From: Streptomyces sp. col6
GTDB taxonomy: Bacteria > Actinomycetota > Actinomycetes > Streptomycetales > Streptomycetaceae
Direction of reading: 5' to 3'
Assembly: GCF_008042035.1 (NCBI RefSeq)
Contig: NZ_RDBL01000013.1
Coordinates: forward strand, 954,254 to 1,018,253
Length of the DNA: 64,000 bases
Of this stretch, positions 43,424 through 52,304 are shown one piece after another (position 1 is the first letter of the stretch; each line of letters begins with the position of its first letter). The notes below the pieces were generated by a model. It did not search any database. It was not told where the DNA came from and saw nothing but the letters and a program-made list of their open reading frames with translations. A program made the position numbers and the translations under genes.

Positions 43424-44685
43424 CGTGGCTCCTTCGCGGGGGCGTGCAGGGGGAGGCGTGCGGCCAGCCGCCACACGCCGTCGTCGCGGGGGCCGGCCTC
43501 GGTGGCGCCGCCGAGCAGCAGCGCGCGCTCCGCGATGCCGGTCAGACCGCGCCCGCCGCCGGGCCGGGCCGCCGGGGGGCGCGGGGACAGCGCGCTGTCC
43601 AGGACGAGGGTCAGCTCGCGGGGGCCGACACCGACGCGCAGCCGGACCGGTGAGCCGGGGACGCCGTGCCGCAGCGCGTTGCTCAGGCCCTCCTGCACGA
43701 TCCGGTACGCCTCCGCCGACACGGGTCCTGGGACGGTGCCCGGGTCGCCGTCCGTCGCGTACCGCACGGGCACCCCGCACCGGGCCAGCAGCCCGCCGAG
43801 CGCGTCCAGGCCCGGTCCCGCGAGGTCGTCGGAGCCGTCCGCGCCCTGCCGCAACAGGCCCAGCACCGCGTCGAGTTCGCCGACCGTGCGCCGCGTGGTC
43901 TCCTCGATCGCGGTGAGGGCCTGCCGGGCGAACTCCGGGTCGCTGTCCAGGACCCGGCGGGCCGCGCCCGCCTGGAGGGTGACGGCGCTCAGCGCGTGGC
44001 CGACCGAGTCGTGCAGCTCACGGGCGAGCCGGTTGCGCACGGCCAGCTCGGCCGCCCGGCGTTCGGCGGCGGCCAGCCGGTCGTCCGGGGTCGGGCCGAG
44101 GAGCACCGGAGCCCGGTTCGCGAGCAGCGCCCCGGCCGCCGCCGCGCAGCCGGCCAGCGCGAGGAGCATGGCCGCCCCGGCCGGCGGGGCGAGGGCCAGG
44201 ACCCAGGTGTGGTCCAGCAGCGGTGACCGTTCCAGGGCGGGGGAGTCGCGCAGGGCCGCGAAGAACGGCAGCCCCATGACGCAGACGGCGAACGGGACGA
44301 GCGCCAGGGTCATCCCGCTGATGACGCCGCCGAGCCCGACGTGCAGCGTGAACCAGGCGGCCGAGCGGGCCCGAGCCTGCCGGGAGACGCCGGGCCCGTC
44401 CGCGAGCGGCCGGTCCGGGGCCAGGCCGCACAGGGCGCGCGCGGCGGAGACCGAGAGGGGCCGGGCCAGGGGCAGCAGCGCGGTGACGGCGGCCATCGGC
44501 AGGGCGTGGGCGAAGGCGGCGAACTGAGCGGGGAGCGAGGTGAAGGGGTTGGCGTCGGGCGCGTACAGGCCCACGACGACCGTGCCGACCAGGTAGTACG
44601 GCATCAGCAGGGCGCCGCCGATGATCAGGTGCAGCCAGCGCAGCCGGGCCCGCCGGTCCACGAGCCTGCCTATGAGCGGGGTCAT
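43420..44685 (-). CDS. Histidine kinase of the NarL-type two-component system
   Basis: A 421-residue sensor kinase with about four to five membrane helices in the first 190 residues, then a HisKA_3 dimerisation domain. The phospho-acceptor is H225 in ARELHDSVGHALS. The ATPase domain has EGLSNALRHG (N box) and GGGRGLTGIAERA (G box). No large extracellular domain is present, so the signal is probably sensed in or at the membrane. ATG 44685 overlaps the upstream gene stop (ATGA). Confidence 0.9.
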   Translation of the reverse strand: MTPLIGRLVDRRARLRWLHLIIGGALLMPYYLVGTVVVGLYAPDANPFTSLPAQFAAFAHALPMAAVTALLPLARPLSVSAARALCGLAPDRPLADGPGVSRQARARSAAWFTLHVGLGGVISGMTLALVPFAVCVMGLPFFAALRDSPALERSPLLDHTWVLALAPPAGAAMLLALAGCAAAAGALLANRAPVLLGPTPDDRLAAAERRAAELAVRNRLARELHDSVGHALSAVTLQAGAARRVLDSDPEFARQALTAIEETTRRTVGELDAVLGLLRQGADGSDDLAGPGLDALGGLLARCGVPVRYATDGDPGTVPGPVSAEAYRIVQEGLSNALRHGVPGSPVRLRVGVGPRELTLVLDSALSPRPPAARPGGGRGLTGIAERALLLGGATEAGPRDDGVWRLAARLPLHAPAKEPR

Positions 44686-45647
44686 GCCGGGGCGCCCCGC
44701 GTCCCGGCCGCGCGCTCCGTCAGGAAGTACGCGCCCAGGGTCACCATCAGTGTCCCGACGAGCATCTGGACAGCGTAGATCAGCACCATGGCGGCCGTGG
44801 GCTGTTGGGCGGCGTCGTCGGCGCCGGCCAGCGAGGCGATGCTCAGCCAGCCGCCCCAGCAGGCCGTCGCCCCGGAACCGCCCCAGGCCAGGGCGAGCGG
44901 CACCTGCAGCGGCAGCGCGGACCGGCGGAAGGCCAGCAGCAGGACCCCGGCCGCGGCAGCGGCGATCCAGAACACGTACACCGCTTCGAGGACATGGAAG
45001 CCGCTGTCCCGCCCGGCGGCCCGGTCCGCGCTCAGGCCGGCCGTCGAGCCCGCCGCCCACAGCAGGTGCATGGTGCCGGGTGCCAGGGCGAGCAGCGAGG
45101 CGGCGACGGCGGCGGCCCGCAGCGCGGGGGCGGTCGGGCTGTCGGGCAGCGCGCCCAGGGTGCCGCGCCAGAGATGGCCCCAGCGGTCGCGGGCGTACAG
45201 CACGAACAGGGCGCCCAGACTCAGGCCCTGGAGGATGAAGCCGCCGTAGACGACGCCGAACACCCACTCGTGCAGGAAGGGGCGGCCCGTGTCCTTCGCG
45301 CCGCCGTCGTCCCCGCCCAGCGCCAGGACCAGCAGCTGCGCGGGGTAGCCGGTCATGATCGGCAGCAGCAGCCCGGTCGCCACCCACATCGGCAGCGCGA
45401 GCAGCCAGGCGGGCACCCGAAGACCCCAGGGCCGGGTGAGCAGCAGCGCCAGGACCACGACCGCGCCGTCCATCAGCACCGAACCGCCGTTGGCGACGGC
45501 CATCAGGGCGCGGTGGTCCAGCAGCGCGCTGCCGTCCGGAATCCCGATGTGGCTGCCCGCCAGCCACGCGACCTTGAGCGTGATGTACGGCAGGCAGGCG
45601 ACGATGGCGACGGTGCGCAGCGCGGTGCGGGCGGCGAGGAGTGTCAT
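44682..45647 (-). CDS. Polytopic membrane protein leading the two-component operon
   Basis: A 321-residue protein with about eight membrane helices and no recognised catalytic motif. It overlaps the kinase gene by four bases, so it may be part of the sensing complex or a target made with it. ATG 45647 is preferred; GTG 45656 adds three residues. I do not recognise a named family. Confidence 0.78.
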   Translation of the reverse strand: MTLLAARTALRTVAIVACLPYITLKVAWLAGSHIGIPDGSALLDHRALMAVANGGSVLMDGAVVVLALLLTRPWGLRVPAWLLALPMWVATGLLLPIMTGYPAQLLVLALGGDDGGAKDTGRPFLHEWVFGVVYGGFILQGLSLGALFVLYARDRWGHLWRGTLGALPDSPTAPALRAAAVAASLLALAPGTMHLLWAAGSTAGLSADRAAGRDSGFHVLEAVYVFWIAAAAAGVLLLAFRRSALPLQVPLALAWGGSGATACWGGWLSIASLAGADDAAQQPTAAMVLIYAVQMLVGTLMVTLGAYFLTERAAGTRGAPA

Positions 45648-45735
45648 GGCCCCCACGCTGCCGGGCGGCCCGCCCCCGTACGTCCTGCCGGGTGACGATC
45701 CGCCTCCGCCGCGCGGGGGAGACGGGCCGGGGGTG

Positions 45736-46503
45736 TCAGAGCCTGCGCGTGGCGAGCGTCAGCCGGTCGCGCGCGTCGAACAGCGCGTCCTTGACCAGCT
45801 GTTCGTGCGCGGGCGTGAGCCGGGCGACCGGCACCGAGCAGCTGATGGCGTCCCGGGCCGGGGTGCGGTACGGGACGGCGACCCCGAAGCACCGCAGCCC
45901 CAGCGTGTTCTCCTCGCGGTCCACCGCGTACCCCTGCTCGCGGATCTGGTGCAGCTCCTCGATGAGCTTCTCCCGGTCCGTCAGGGTGTGTTCGGTGAGC
46001 GCGGGCAGCGTCTCGGGCAGCATCTTGCGGACCTGCTCGTCGCTGTAGGTGGCCAGCAGCGCCTTGCCGAGCGAGGTGGAGTGGGCGGGCAGCCGGCGGC
46101 CGACGCGGGTGAAGGGGCGCAGGTAGTGCTGGGACTGGCGGGTGGCGAGATAGACCACGTTCGTCCCGTCGAGCCGGGCGAGGTGGATGGTCTCCGTGGT
46201 GTCGTCGGAGAGCCGGTCCAGGGTGGGGCGGGCCGCCGCGACCACCTCGTCGCCGTCGATGTACGAGGTGCCGACCAGCAGGGCCCGTACGCCGATCCCG
46301 TAGCGCGTGCCCGTCGCGTCCGTCTCCACCCAGCCCAGCTCGACCAGGGTCCGCAGCAGCATGTAGAGGCTGGACTTGGGGTAGCCGACGGCCTCCTGGA
46401 CCGCGGCGAGCGAGTGCATGCCGGGCCGTCCCGCGAAGTACTCCAGCAGCTCCACCGTCCGCACCGCGGACTTGACCTGTGCTCCACCCTCGGGAACCGA
46501 CAT
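45736..46503 (-). CDS. IclR-family regulator, likely control of uronate genes
   Basis: A 255-residue regulator: winged helix at residues about 10-75 (VKSAVRTVELLEYFAGRPG, then QEAVGYPKSSLYMLLRTL) and a GAF-like ligand domain (about 85-250) with SLGKALLATYSDEQV. It is divergent from the KGSA dehydrogenase gene, with a GTTC-N8-GAAC palindrome in the 169-bp gap. The same repeat lies before udh, kdgD and the sugar ABC operon. This makes it the best candidate for their common regulator, sensing a pathway intermediate. The link is inferred, not shown. Confidence 0.85.
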   Translation of the reverse strand: MSVPEGGAQVKSAVRTVELLEYFAGRPGMHSLAAVQEAVGYPKSSLYMLLRTLVELGWVETDATGTRYGIGVRALLVGTSYIDGDEVVAAARPTLDRLSDDTTETIHLARLDGTNVVYLATRQSQHYLRPFTRVGRRLPAHSTSLGKALLATYSDEQVRKMLPETLPALTEHTLTDREKLIEELHQIREQGYAVDREENTLGLRCFGVAVPYRTPARDAISCSVPVARLTPAHEQLVKDALFDARDRLTLATRRL

Positions 46504-46604
46504 CGCCCCACGCCCCTTTCAGCCCACCGACGAAACCCTGCGACTTCTTGCCAACACCGAACGCCCGGAAATAGAGTCGCTTCACATTCATGTGCAGGAA
46601 CTCT

Positions 46605-46639
46605 GTTCAGAATACCGAACAACTTATACCGGACAACTT
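46605..46639. promoter_or_regulatory. Operator site D with a half-site repeat
   Basis: GTTC (46605-46608) N8 GAAC (46617-46620) lies between the divergent IclR and dehydrogenase genes. A direct repeat follows: CCGAACAACTT (46615-46625) and CCGGACAACTT (46629-46639), so a second half-site is placed 14 bases on. TATACC (46625-46630) could be the dehydrogenase -10. Confidence 0.55.
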
Positions 46640-46672
46640 CTGATGTGCGGCAGTGGAGCGGAAGGAAACACG

Positions 46673-48193
46673 GTGGCAGCAGCACCAGTCTGGAGCGTCG
46701 ACCCCCGCACCGGGAACCCGCGCGAGCAGGTTGCGGTGGAGGCCACAGCCGAGGAGGTCGACCGCGCGGTCCGCGCCGCCCACGCGGTACGCGGCTCCCT
46801 CGCCGACCGCACCACGCGCGCCGCGTTCCTGCGGATGGCCGCCGAGCTGCTCACCGAGGCCCGTGAGCACGTCGTCGAGGCCGCCGACGCCGAGACGGCC
46901 CTCGGCCCGGCCCGGCTGACCGGGGAACTCGCCCGCACCGCCGCCCAGTTGCGGGCCTTCGCCGAGGTCGTCGACGAGGGCGCCTTCCTCGACATCCACA
47001 TCGACCACGCGGACGCCACCCGCACCCCGCCCTGGCCCGACCTGCGCCGCTACAAGATCCCGCTCGGCGTCGTCGCCGTCTACGCCGCCAGCAACTTCCC
47101 GCTCGCCTTCTCCGTGCCCGGCGGCGACACCGCCAGCGCCCTCGCGGCCGGCTGCCCCGTCGTCGTCAAGGCGCACCCCGACCACCCGGCGACCTCCGAG
47201 CTGTGCGCCTCCGTCCTGCGCCGGGCCGCCGCGCGGACCGGGCTGCCCGAGGACGTCGTCACCCTCGTCCACGGCTTCGACGCCGGCGTCGCCCTCGTCC
47301 GCCACCCGCTCGTCGCCGCCGCCGGCTTCACCGGCTCGGTGCGCGGCGGCCGCGCCCTGTTCGACGCGGCGGCCGCCCGCCCCGCGCCCATCCCCTTCCA
47401 CGGCGAGCTGGGCTCCCTCAACCCCGTCGTCGTCACCGAGGCCGCCGCCGCCGAGCGCGGCGAGCAGATCGGCGCGGGCCTGGCCGGCTCGATGACCATG
47501 GGCGCGGGCCAGTTCTGCACCAAGCCCGGATTCGTCCTGGCCCCCGAGGGCGAGGGCGGCGACCGCTTCCTGAAGGCCCTCACCGAGGCCGTCAGCGACT
47601 CCGAGGCCGGCGTCCTGCTCGACCACCGGATGCGCGACGCCTTCCTCGCCGGAGTGACCGAGCGGGCCGCGCTTCCGGACGTGGACGCCCCCGTCACCCC
47701 CGGCGCGGGCGGCGAGCACACCGTCGCGGCCGGCTTCCTGACCGTCCCGGCCCGGCTGCTCACCGCCGAAGGACCGCACGACGCGCTCCTGGAGGAGTGC
47801 TTCGGCCCCGTCACCGTCGTCGCCCGCTACGCCTCCGAGGACGAGATCACCGCCGTCCTGTCCCGGCTCCCCGGCAACCTCACCGCGACCCTCCACATCG
47901 CCGAGGACGAGACCGGGGGCAGCGCCGCCGGGCTCCTCGCCGCGCTCACCCCGCTCGCCGGCCGGGTCCTCGTCAACGGCTGGCCGACCGGCGTCGCCGT
48001 CGCCCCCGCCCAGCACCACGGCGGCCCCTACCCGGCCACCACCTCCACCTCCACCTCGGTCGGCGCCACCGCGATCGAACGCTGGCTGCGCCCGGTCAGC
48101 TACCAGACCACCCCCGACGCGCTCCTGCCCCCGGAGCTGCGCGAGGACAACCCGCTGGGCCTGCCCCGCCGCGTGAACGGACGACCCGCGTGA
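46673..48193 (+). CDS. 2,5-Dioxovalerate (alpha-ketoglutarate semialdehyde) dehydrogenase
   Basis: A 506-residue aldehyde dehydrogenase that would turn 2,5-dioxopentanoate, the product of KdgD, into 2-oxoglutarate. The catalytic cysteine is in GAGQFCTKPG and the general base in FHGELGSLNPVVV, forms typical of the KGSA dehydrogenase group. The N-terminal DPRTGNPREQVAVEATAEEVDRAV region also fits. GTG 46673 has GGAAGG upstream; ATG 46643 is possible. The next gene overlaps its stop (GTGA). Confidence 0.88.
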   Translation: MAAAPVWSVDPRTGNPREQVAVEATAEEVDRAVRAAHAVRGSLADRTTRAAFLRMAAELLTEAREHVVEAADAETALGPARLTGELARTAAQLRAFAEVVDEGAFLDIHIDHADATRTPPWPDLRRYKIPLGVVAVYAASNFPLAFSVPGGDTASALAAGCPVVVKAHPDHPATSELCASVLRRAAARTGLPEDVVTLVHGFDAGVALVRHPLVAAAGFTGSVRGGRALFDAAAARPAPIPFHGELGSLNPVVVTEAAAAERGEQIGAGLAGSMTMGAGQFCTKPGFVLAPEGEGGDRFLKALTEAVSDSEAGVLLDHRMRDAFLAGVTERAALPDVDAPVTPGAGGEHTVAAGFLTVPARLLTAEGPHDALLEECFGPVTVVARYASEDEITAVLSRLPGNLTATLHIAEDETGGSAAGLLAALTPLAGRVLVNGWPTGVAVAPAQHHGGPYPATTSTSTSVGATAIERWLRPVSYQTTPDALLPPELREDNPLGLPRRVNGRPA

Positions 48194-48795
48194 ACCTCCC
48201 CGAACTCCCCTTCGCGCTCGATCCGCACGGCCCCGACGGCGGGTGGGTGTACGAGAACGGCGTTCTCACCGGCCGCGCCGGCGCCCGCCAGGACCGCTTC
48301 GTGCCGCCGGGCGGCGACAGCCTGGAACCGGCGAGCGACGCGCCCCGGCTGCTGGGCACCGCCCCGGCGGGCGACTTCCAGCTGATGGCGCGGGTGAAGG
48401 TCGGCTTCGCCGCCGCCTTCGACGCGGGCGTGCTCTACCTCCACGCCGGCGACCGGGACTGGGCCAAGCTCTGCCTGGAGCTGTCCCCGGAGCAGCCGAC
48501 CATCTGCACGGTGGTCACCCGGGGCCGCTCCGACGACGTCAACTCCTCGGTCGTGGACGGCGACAGCCACTGGCTCCGGCTGAGCCGCACGGGCGGTGCC
48601 TTCGCGTTCCACGCCTCGGCCGACGGCGAGAAGTGGACCTTCGTCCGCGTCTTCACCCTCGGCACCCCGGAACAGGCGGCCACCGCCTCCGTCGGCTTCC
48701 TCGCCCAGTCACCCACCGGTGAGGGCTGCGAGGTGGCCTTCGACCGTATCGCCTTCCGGCCCGAGGGCCTGGCCGACCTCCGCGACGGAAGCTGA
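48190..48795 (+). CDS. DUF1349 concanavalin-like protein
   Basis: A 201-residue protein with the DUF1349 lectin-like beta-sandwich. It shows DFQLMARVKVGFAAAFDAGVL, YLHAGDRDWAKLCLEL and SHWLRLSRTGGAFAF. No signal peptide is present. Such proteins are thought to bind sugars or act with glycosidases; a precise role is unknown. It is translationally coupled to the KGSA dehydrogenase, so it likely belongs to the same sugar-acid pathway. Confidence 0.82.
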   Translation: MNLPELPFALDPHGPDGGWVYENGVLTGRAGARQDRFVPPGGDSLEPASDAPRLLGTAPAGDFQLMARVKVGFAAAFDAGVLYLHAGDRDWAKLCLELSPEQPTICTVVTRGRSDDVNSSVVDGDSHWLRLSRTGGAFAFHASADGEKWTFVRVFTLGTPEQAATASVGFLAQSPTGEGCEVAFDRIAFRPEGLADLRDGS

Positions 48796-48802
48796 CGCCC
48801 CC

Positions 48803-48844
48803 GGGGCGCGGTGGGCCGGTACGCGTACCGGCCCACCGCGCCCC
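48803..48844. terminator. 42-bp perfect palindrome, terminator
   Basis: The 21 bases 48803-48823 are exactly complementary to 48824-48844 with no unpaired centre. It starts eight bases after the DUF1349 stop. Confidence 0.8.
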
Positions 48845-48883
48845 GTCCGCAACCGGGGGACCGCTCCCCGCGTCCTTGCCACC

Positions 48884-49363
48884 ATGATCCGTACAGCGAC
48901 GCAGAACGACCTCGACGCGATAGTGACCCTCCACACCGAGGCCAGGGCCACCTACTACCGGGGCCACCTGCCCGAGGAGGAGTACGCGGGCGAGGCCGAG
49001 GTGAGCCGGAGCCGGGAGGGCTGGGCCCGCGCGGTGGACCGCCCGGACGCCACCGTGCTCTGCGCCGAGGCGGACGGCGCCCTCGTCGGCATCGCCGCCC
49101 ACTCGGTGCGCGACGGCGTCATGACCCTCTCCCAGTTCCATGTGTCCCCCGCCCACTGGCGCGAGGGGGTCGGCAGCGCCCTGCACCGCGCGTGCGTCGC
49201 CGAGTGGCAGCGGCTGGGCGTCACCGAGGCCCGCCTGGAGGTCTTCGAACCCAACAAGCGCGCCCAGGCCTTCTACGCCGCTTGCGGCTGGGCCCCGGAC
49301 CCGGACAACCCGCTGGACGGCGACCATGTGGTGATGCGCCTGGCCGTCCCGCCGGCCCCGTAG
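48884..49363 (+). CDS. GNAT family N-acetyltransferase
   Basis: A 159-residue single-domain acetyltransferase. The acetyl-CoA region is FHVSPAHWREGVGSALHRACV, and the C-terminal part LEVFEPNKRAQAFYAACGW is usual for the family. ATG 48884 is the start; upstream codons run through the palindromic terminator. The substrate is unknown. Confidence 0.85.
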   Translation: MIRTATQNDLDAIVTLHTEARATYYRGHLPEEEYAGEAEVSRSREGWARAVDRPDATVLCAEADGALVGIAAHSVRDGVMTLSQFHVSPAHWREGVGSALHRACVAEWQRLGVTEARLEVFEPNKRAQAFYAACGWAPDPDNPLDGDHVVMRLAVPPAP

Positions 49364-49481
49364 AACCGCGCGGGTCCGGGCCGGGAATGGCACGGGCCCG
49401 CCATGCGTTGGCGGGAGGAGCGGAGGGTGCCTCCGCGCTGTGCGAGCAGCCGCCCGAGAGAGTCCGGAGAGAAGAAGAGTC

Positions 49482-50198
49482 ATGCGCGTCGAGATCTGGA
49501 GCGACATCGCCTGCCCGTGGTGCTACATCGGCAAGGCACGCTTCGAGAAGGGCCTGGCGGGCTTCGCCCACCGCGACGACGTCGAGGTGGTGCACCGCTC
49601 CTTCGAGCTCGACCCCGGCCGCGCCAAGGGCGACACCGAGAAGGTCATCGACATGCTGGCGCAGAAGTACGGGCGCACCCCCGACGAGGCCCGCTCGATG
49701 GAGGCCAACGTCGCGGCCAACGCCCAAGCCGAAGGGCTCGGCTACCGCACCGAGGGCCGCGACCACGGCAGCACGTTCGACATCCACCGGCTGCTGCACC
49801 TCGCCAAGGCGCGGGGCCGCCAGGACGAGCTGCTGACCCTCGCCTACCGGGCCAACTTCGCCGAGGACCGGTCCGTCTTCGACGACGCCGTGCTGCTGGA
49901 CCTGGCCGTCGAGGCGGGTCTCGACGCGGAGGAGGCCCGCGCGGTCCTCGCAGACCCGCAGGCGTACGCCGAGGAGGTGCGCGCCGACGAGCGCGAGGCG
50001 GCCGAGCTGGGCGCCAACGCGGTGCCGTTCTTCGTGTTCGACCGGCGCTACGGGATCTCCGGCGGCCAGCCCGCCGAGGTCTTCGCCCAGGCGCTGGAGC
50101 AGGCGTGGAAGGACCGCCCGGTGACCGCCGCCGGGGACGCGGCGGCGTGCGACGCCGACGGTGCGTGCGAGGTCCCCGGGGTCGCCGGGAACGCCTGA
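49482..50198 (+). CDS. DsbA-family (FrnE-like) oxidoreductase
   Basis: A 238-residue cytoplasmic thioredoxin-fold protein with the active site C11-P-W-C14 at its N-terminus and a helical insertion. The cis-proline loop is in ANAVPFFVFDRRYGISG. These are the marks of the FrnE/2-hydroxychromene isomerase-like group. Two further cysteines lie near the C-terminus (ACDADGACEV), which may bind metal or take part in disulfide exchange, as reported for FrnE. ATG 49482 follows GAAGAAGAG. Confidence 0.87.
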   Translation: MRVEIWSDIACPWCYIGKARFEKGLAGFAHRDDVEVVHRSFELDPGRAKGDTEKVIDMLAQKYGRTPDEARSMEANVAANAQAEGLGYRTEGRDHGSTFDIHRLLHLAKARGRQDELLTLAYRANFAEDRSVFDDAVLLDLAVEAGLDAEEARAVLADPQAYAEEVRADEREAAELGANAVPFFVFDRRYGISGGQPAEVFAQALEQAWKDRPVTAAGDAAACDADGACEVPGVAGNA

Positions 50199-50311
50199 CG
50201 GGCCGGGGCCCGCAGGGGGCGGCCCGCCCGCTCGGCGCATAAGCGTGGCTTGGGGTTCTCGGTGCAATTTCGTCAATTGACCCCAGGTCGGTGACGGGTC
50301 AGGCTGAGCGC

Positions 50312-51373
50312 ATGACGATCTCTTCGCTCAGCCGTGCCGTTGCCGCCGAGTTCGCCCCGCAGACCATCTACCTGAACACCTCCACCTGCGGGCTGCTGCC
50401 CCGCCGTGCCGTCGACGCGGTGAAGACCCTCGTCGACGAGAACGCCTCCGGCCTCCGGGACGGCTCCGGAGACTTCGGAGCGGTGAACCGGGCCCGGGAG
50501 GGCTTCGCACGGCTCGCCGGCGTCGGGGCGGGCCGGGTCGCCGTCGGCGGCTCCGTCGCCGCCCACGTCGGACTGATCGCCTCCTCGCTGCCGCCGGGTG
50601 CCGAAGTGCTGTCGCCCGAAGGCGAGTTCAGCTCGGTCGTCAGCCCCTTCGCGGTCCGTGGCGACCTCAAGATGCGGTACGTGCCGCTGGAGGAGCTGGC
50701 CGATGCCGTGCGTCTCGGGACCGCGCTGGTCGCTTTCTCCTCGGTGCAGTCCGCCGACGGCCGGCGCGCGGACCTGGACGCGGTCCGGGCCGCCGCCGCC
50801 GACAACGGCGCCCGGACGCTGCTGGACGCCACCCAGTCCGCCGGCTGGCTGCCGCTGGACGCCGGGGCGTACGACTACACGGTCACCGGCGGCTTCAAGT
50901 ACCTGCTCTGCCCGCGCGGCACCTCGTTCCTCACCGTCACCGAGGAGGCGCAGGAGGGCCTGGTACCCGTCTACGCGGGCATGGCCGCGGCCGAGGACCG
51001 GTGGAACAGCACCTACGGACCGGTCACCGAGCTCGCGTCGGACGCCCGCCGCTACGACGAGCCCCCCGCCTTCCTCGCGTACCACGGCGCCGAGCACTCG
51101 CTCGCCCTGATCCACGAGATCGGCATCGACACGCTGCACGCCCACGCCACCGGGCTCGCGGACCGCTTCCGCTCCGGCCTCGCGGCCCTCGGGCACACCG
51201 CCGTCCCGGCCGACACCGCCGTCGTCGCGGTGCCCGGACTCGGCGACCGGGCACCGGAGCTCCAGCGGGCCGGGGTGCTGGTCGCCGGACGGGCCGGCAA
51301 CCTGCGGGCGTCCTTCCACCTCTACAACACCGAGGCGGACGTGGACCGCGCGCTGGACGTGCTCGCCGGCTGA
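50312..51373 (+). CDS. Class V PLP aminotransferase-like protein
   Basis: A 353-residue fold-type I PLP protein related to cysteine desulfurases. The N-terminus TIYLNTSTCGLLPRRAVDAV fits, the Asp pairing the pyridine nitrogen is in LLDATQSAGWLPLD, and the PLP lysine is in VTGGFKYLLCPRG. No persulfide cysteine corresponding to the SufS site is seen, so a desulfurase is unlikely. The reaction is unknown. ATG 50312 follows a short leader with TTGACC at 50276-50281. Confidence 0.82.
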   Translation: MTISSLSRAVAAEFAPQTIYLNTSTCGLLPRRAVDAVKTLVDENASGLRDGSGDFGAVNRAREGFARLAGVGAGRVAVGGSVAAHVGLIASSLPPGAEVLSPEGEFSSVVSPFAVRGDLKMRYVPLEELADAVRLGTALVAFSSVQSADGRRADLDAVRAAAADNGARTLLDATQSAGWLPLDAGAYDYTVTGGFKYLLCPRGTSFLTVTEEAQEGLVPVYAGMAAAEDRWNSTYGPVTELASDARRYDEPPAFLAYHGAEHSLALIHEIGIDTLHAHATGLADRFRSGLAALGHTAVPADTAVVAVPGLGDRAPELQRAGVLVAGRAGNLRASFHLYNTEADVDRALDVLAG

Positions 51374-51403
51374 CGGCGGATCCCCGGCCGCGGACCCCCC
51401 CGG

Positions 51404-52009
51404 TCACGCCGAGTCGCGGCGGACCAGTTCGGTGGGCAGTATCACCGCGGCCGGGTCCTCCCCGCCGATCTGGGCCAGCAGCACCCGTACCATCTCGGCG
51501 CTGATGCGGTCCCACGGCTGACGGATCGTCGTCAGCGCCGGCCGGGAGGCGAGCGCGGCGGGGGAGTCGTCGAACCCGCCCACCGCGACATCGTGCGGCA
51601 CGCTGCGCCCGGCCTTCTCCAGGGCCGCGAGCACGCCCTGCGCCATCAGGTCCGAGGCGACGAACACCGCGTCCAGGTCCGGCGCCCGCTCCAGGAGCAG
51701 CGCCGCCGCCTCGCCGCCCGCCCGGCTGTAGTCGCCGGGCACGATCAGCGCGTCGTCGGCGGGCAGTCCGCAGCCGGCCGGCATCTCCCGGTAGCCGGCC
51801 GGCCGTTCGACGCCGCCCGGGGTGTCCAGCGGGCCGCTGACCGTACCGATCCGGCGGCGCCCCGACTCGTACAGGAAGCGCACCATGTCCCGGGCGCCGT
51901 CCCGGTCGTCGGCCGCCACATAGCTGACCTTCGAGCCCTGCCCGAGCGGCTTGCCGCACGCGACGAGGGGGACCCCGGCCTCGTACAGCTGGGCGGCGAC
52001 CGGATCGCC
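51404..52009 (-). pseudogene. LacI-family regulator gene, C-terminal remnant
   Basis: About 200 residues of the ligand-binding domain are intact: AAQLYEAGVPLVACGKPLGQ, RRIGTVSGPLDTPGGVER, DAVFVASDLMAQGVLAAL and VGGFDDSPAALASRPALTT. The N-terminal helix-turn-helix and the first third of the sensor domain are missing. At about 52003-52012 the homology stops and turns into a galactanase gene on the other strand. No start codon with a sensible domain exists, so the gene is dead. Confidence 0.85.
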
Positions 52010-52294
52010 GACGGCCTGGAGAACAACGTCGCCACCGCGGACCAGCTGGTCAGCGGCTACCCGGCCACCCCGGCGGGCCAGGCCGCCAACCTCCGCGACG
52101 TGCTGAACGTCGTCGAGGCCGTCCCCGGCGGCCGGGGCCTGGGCGCGGTGTACTGGGAGCCCGCCTGGACCGCCGTGAGCGGCAGCGGCTGGGACCCGGC
52201 CGAGCCGTCCTCCGGCAACGCCTGGGAGAACCAGGCCCTGTTCGGCTACGACCAGAAGCTGCTGCCGGCGGCGAACTGGTTCTCCCACCGGTAA
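52010..52294 (+). pseudogene. GH53 endo-beta-1,4-galactanase gene, C-terminal remnant
   Basis: The last about 95 residues of a GH53 galactanase are present: SGYPATPAGQAANLRDVLNVV, GLGAVYWEPAWTAV and WENQALFGYDQKLLPA, ending with TAA 52292-52294. The catalytic part and the signal peptide are absent. The remnant directly abuts the LacI remnant, as expected if the genes between a divergent regulator and the end of its galactan operon had been lost. Confidence 0.8.
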
Positions 52295-52304
52295 CCGGGC
52301 GGGG

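Noticed and set aside
50312..51373. A second cysteine desulfurase
   Set aside because: The fold matches, but no persulfide cysteine is present at the SufS position and no acceptor gene is near.
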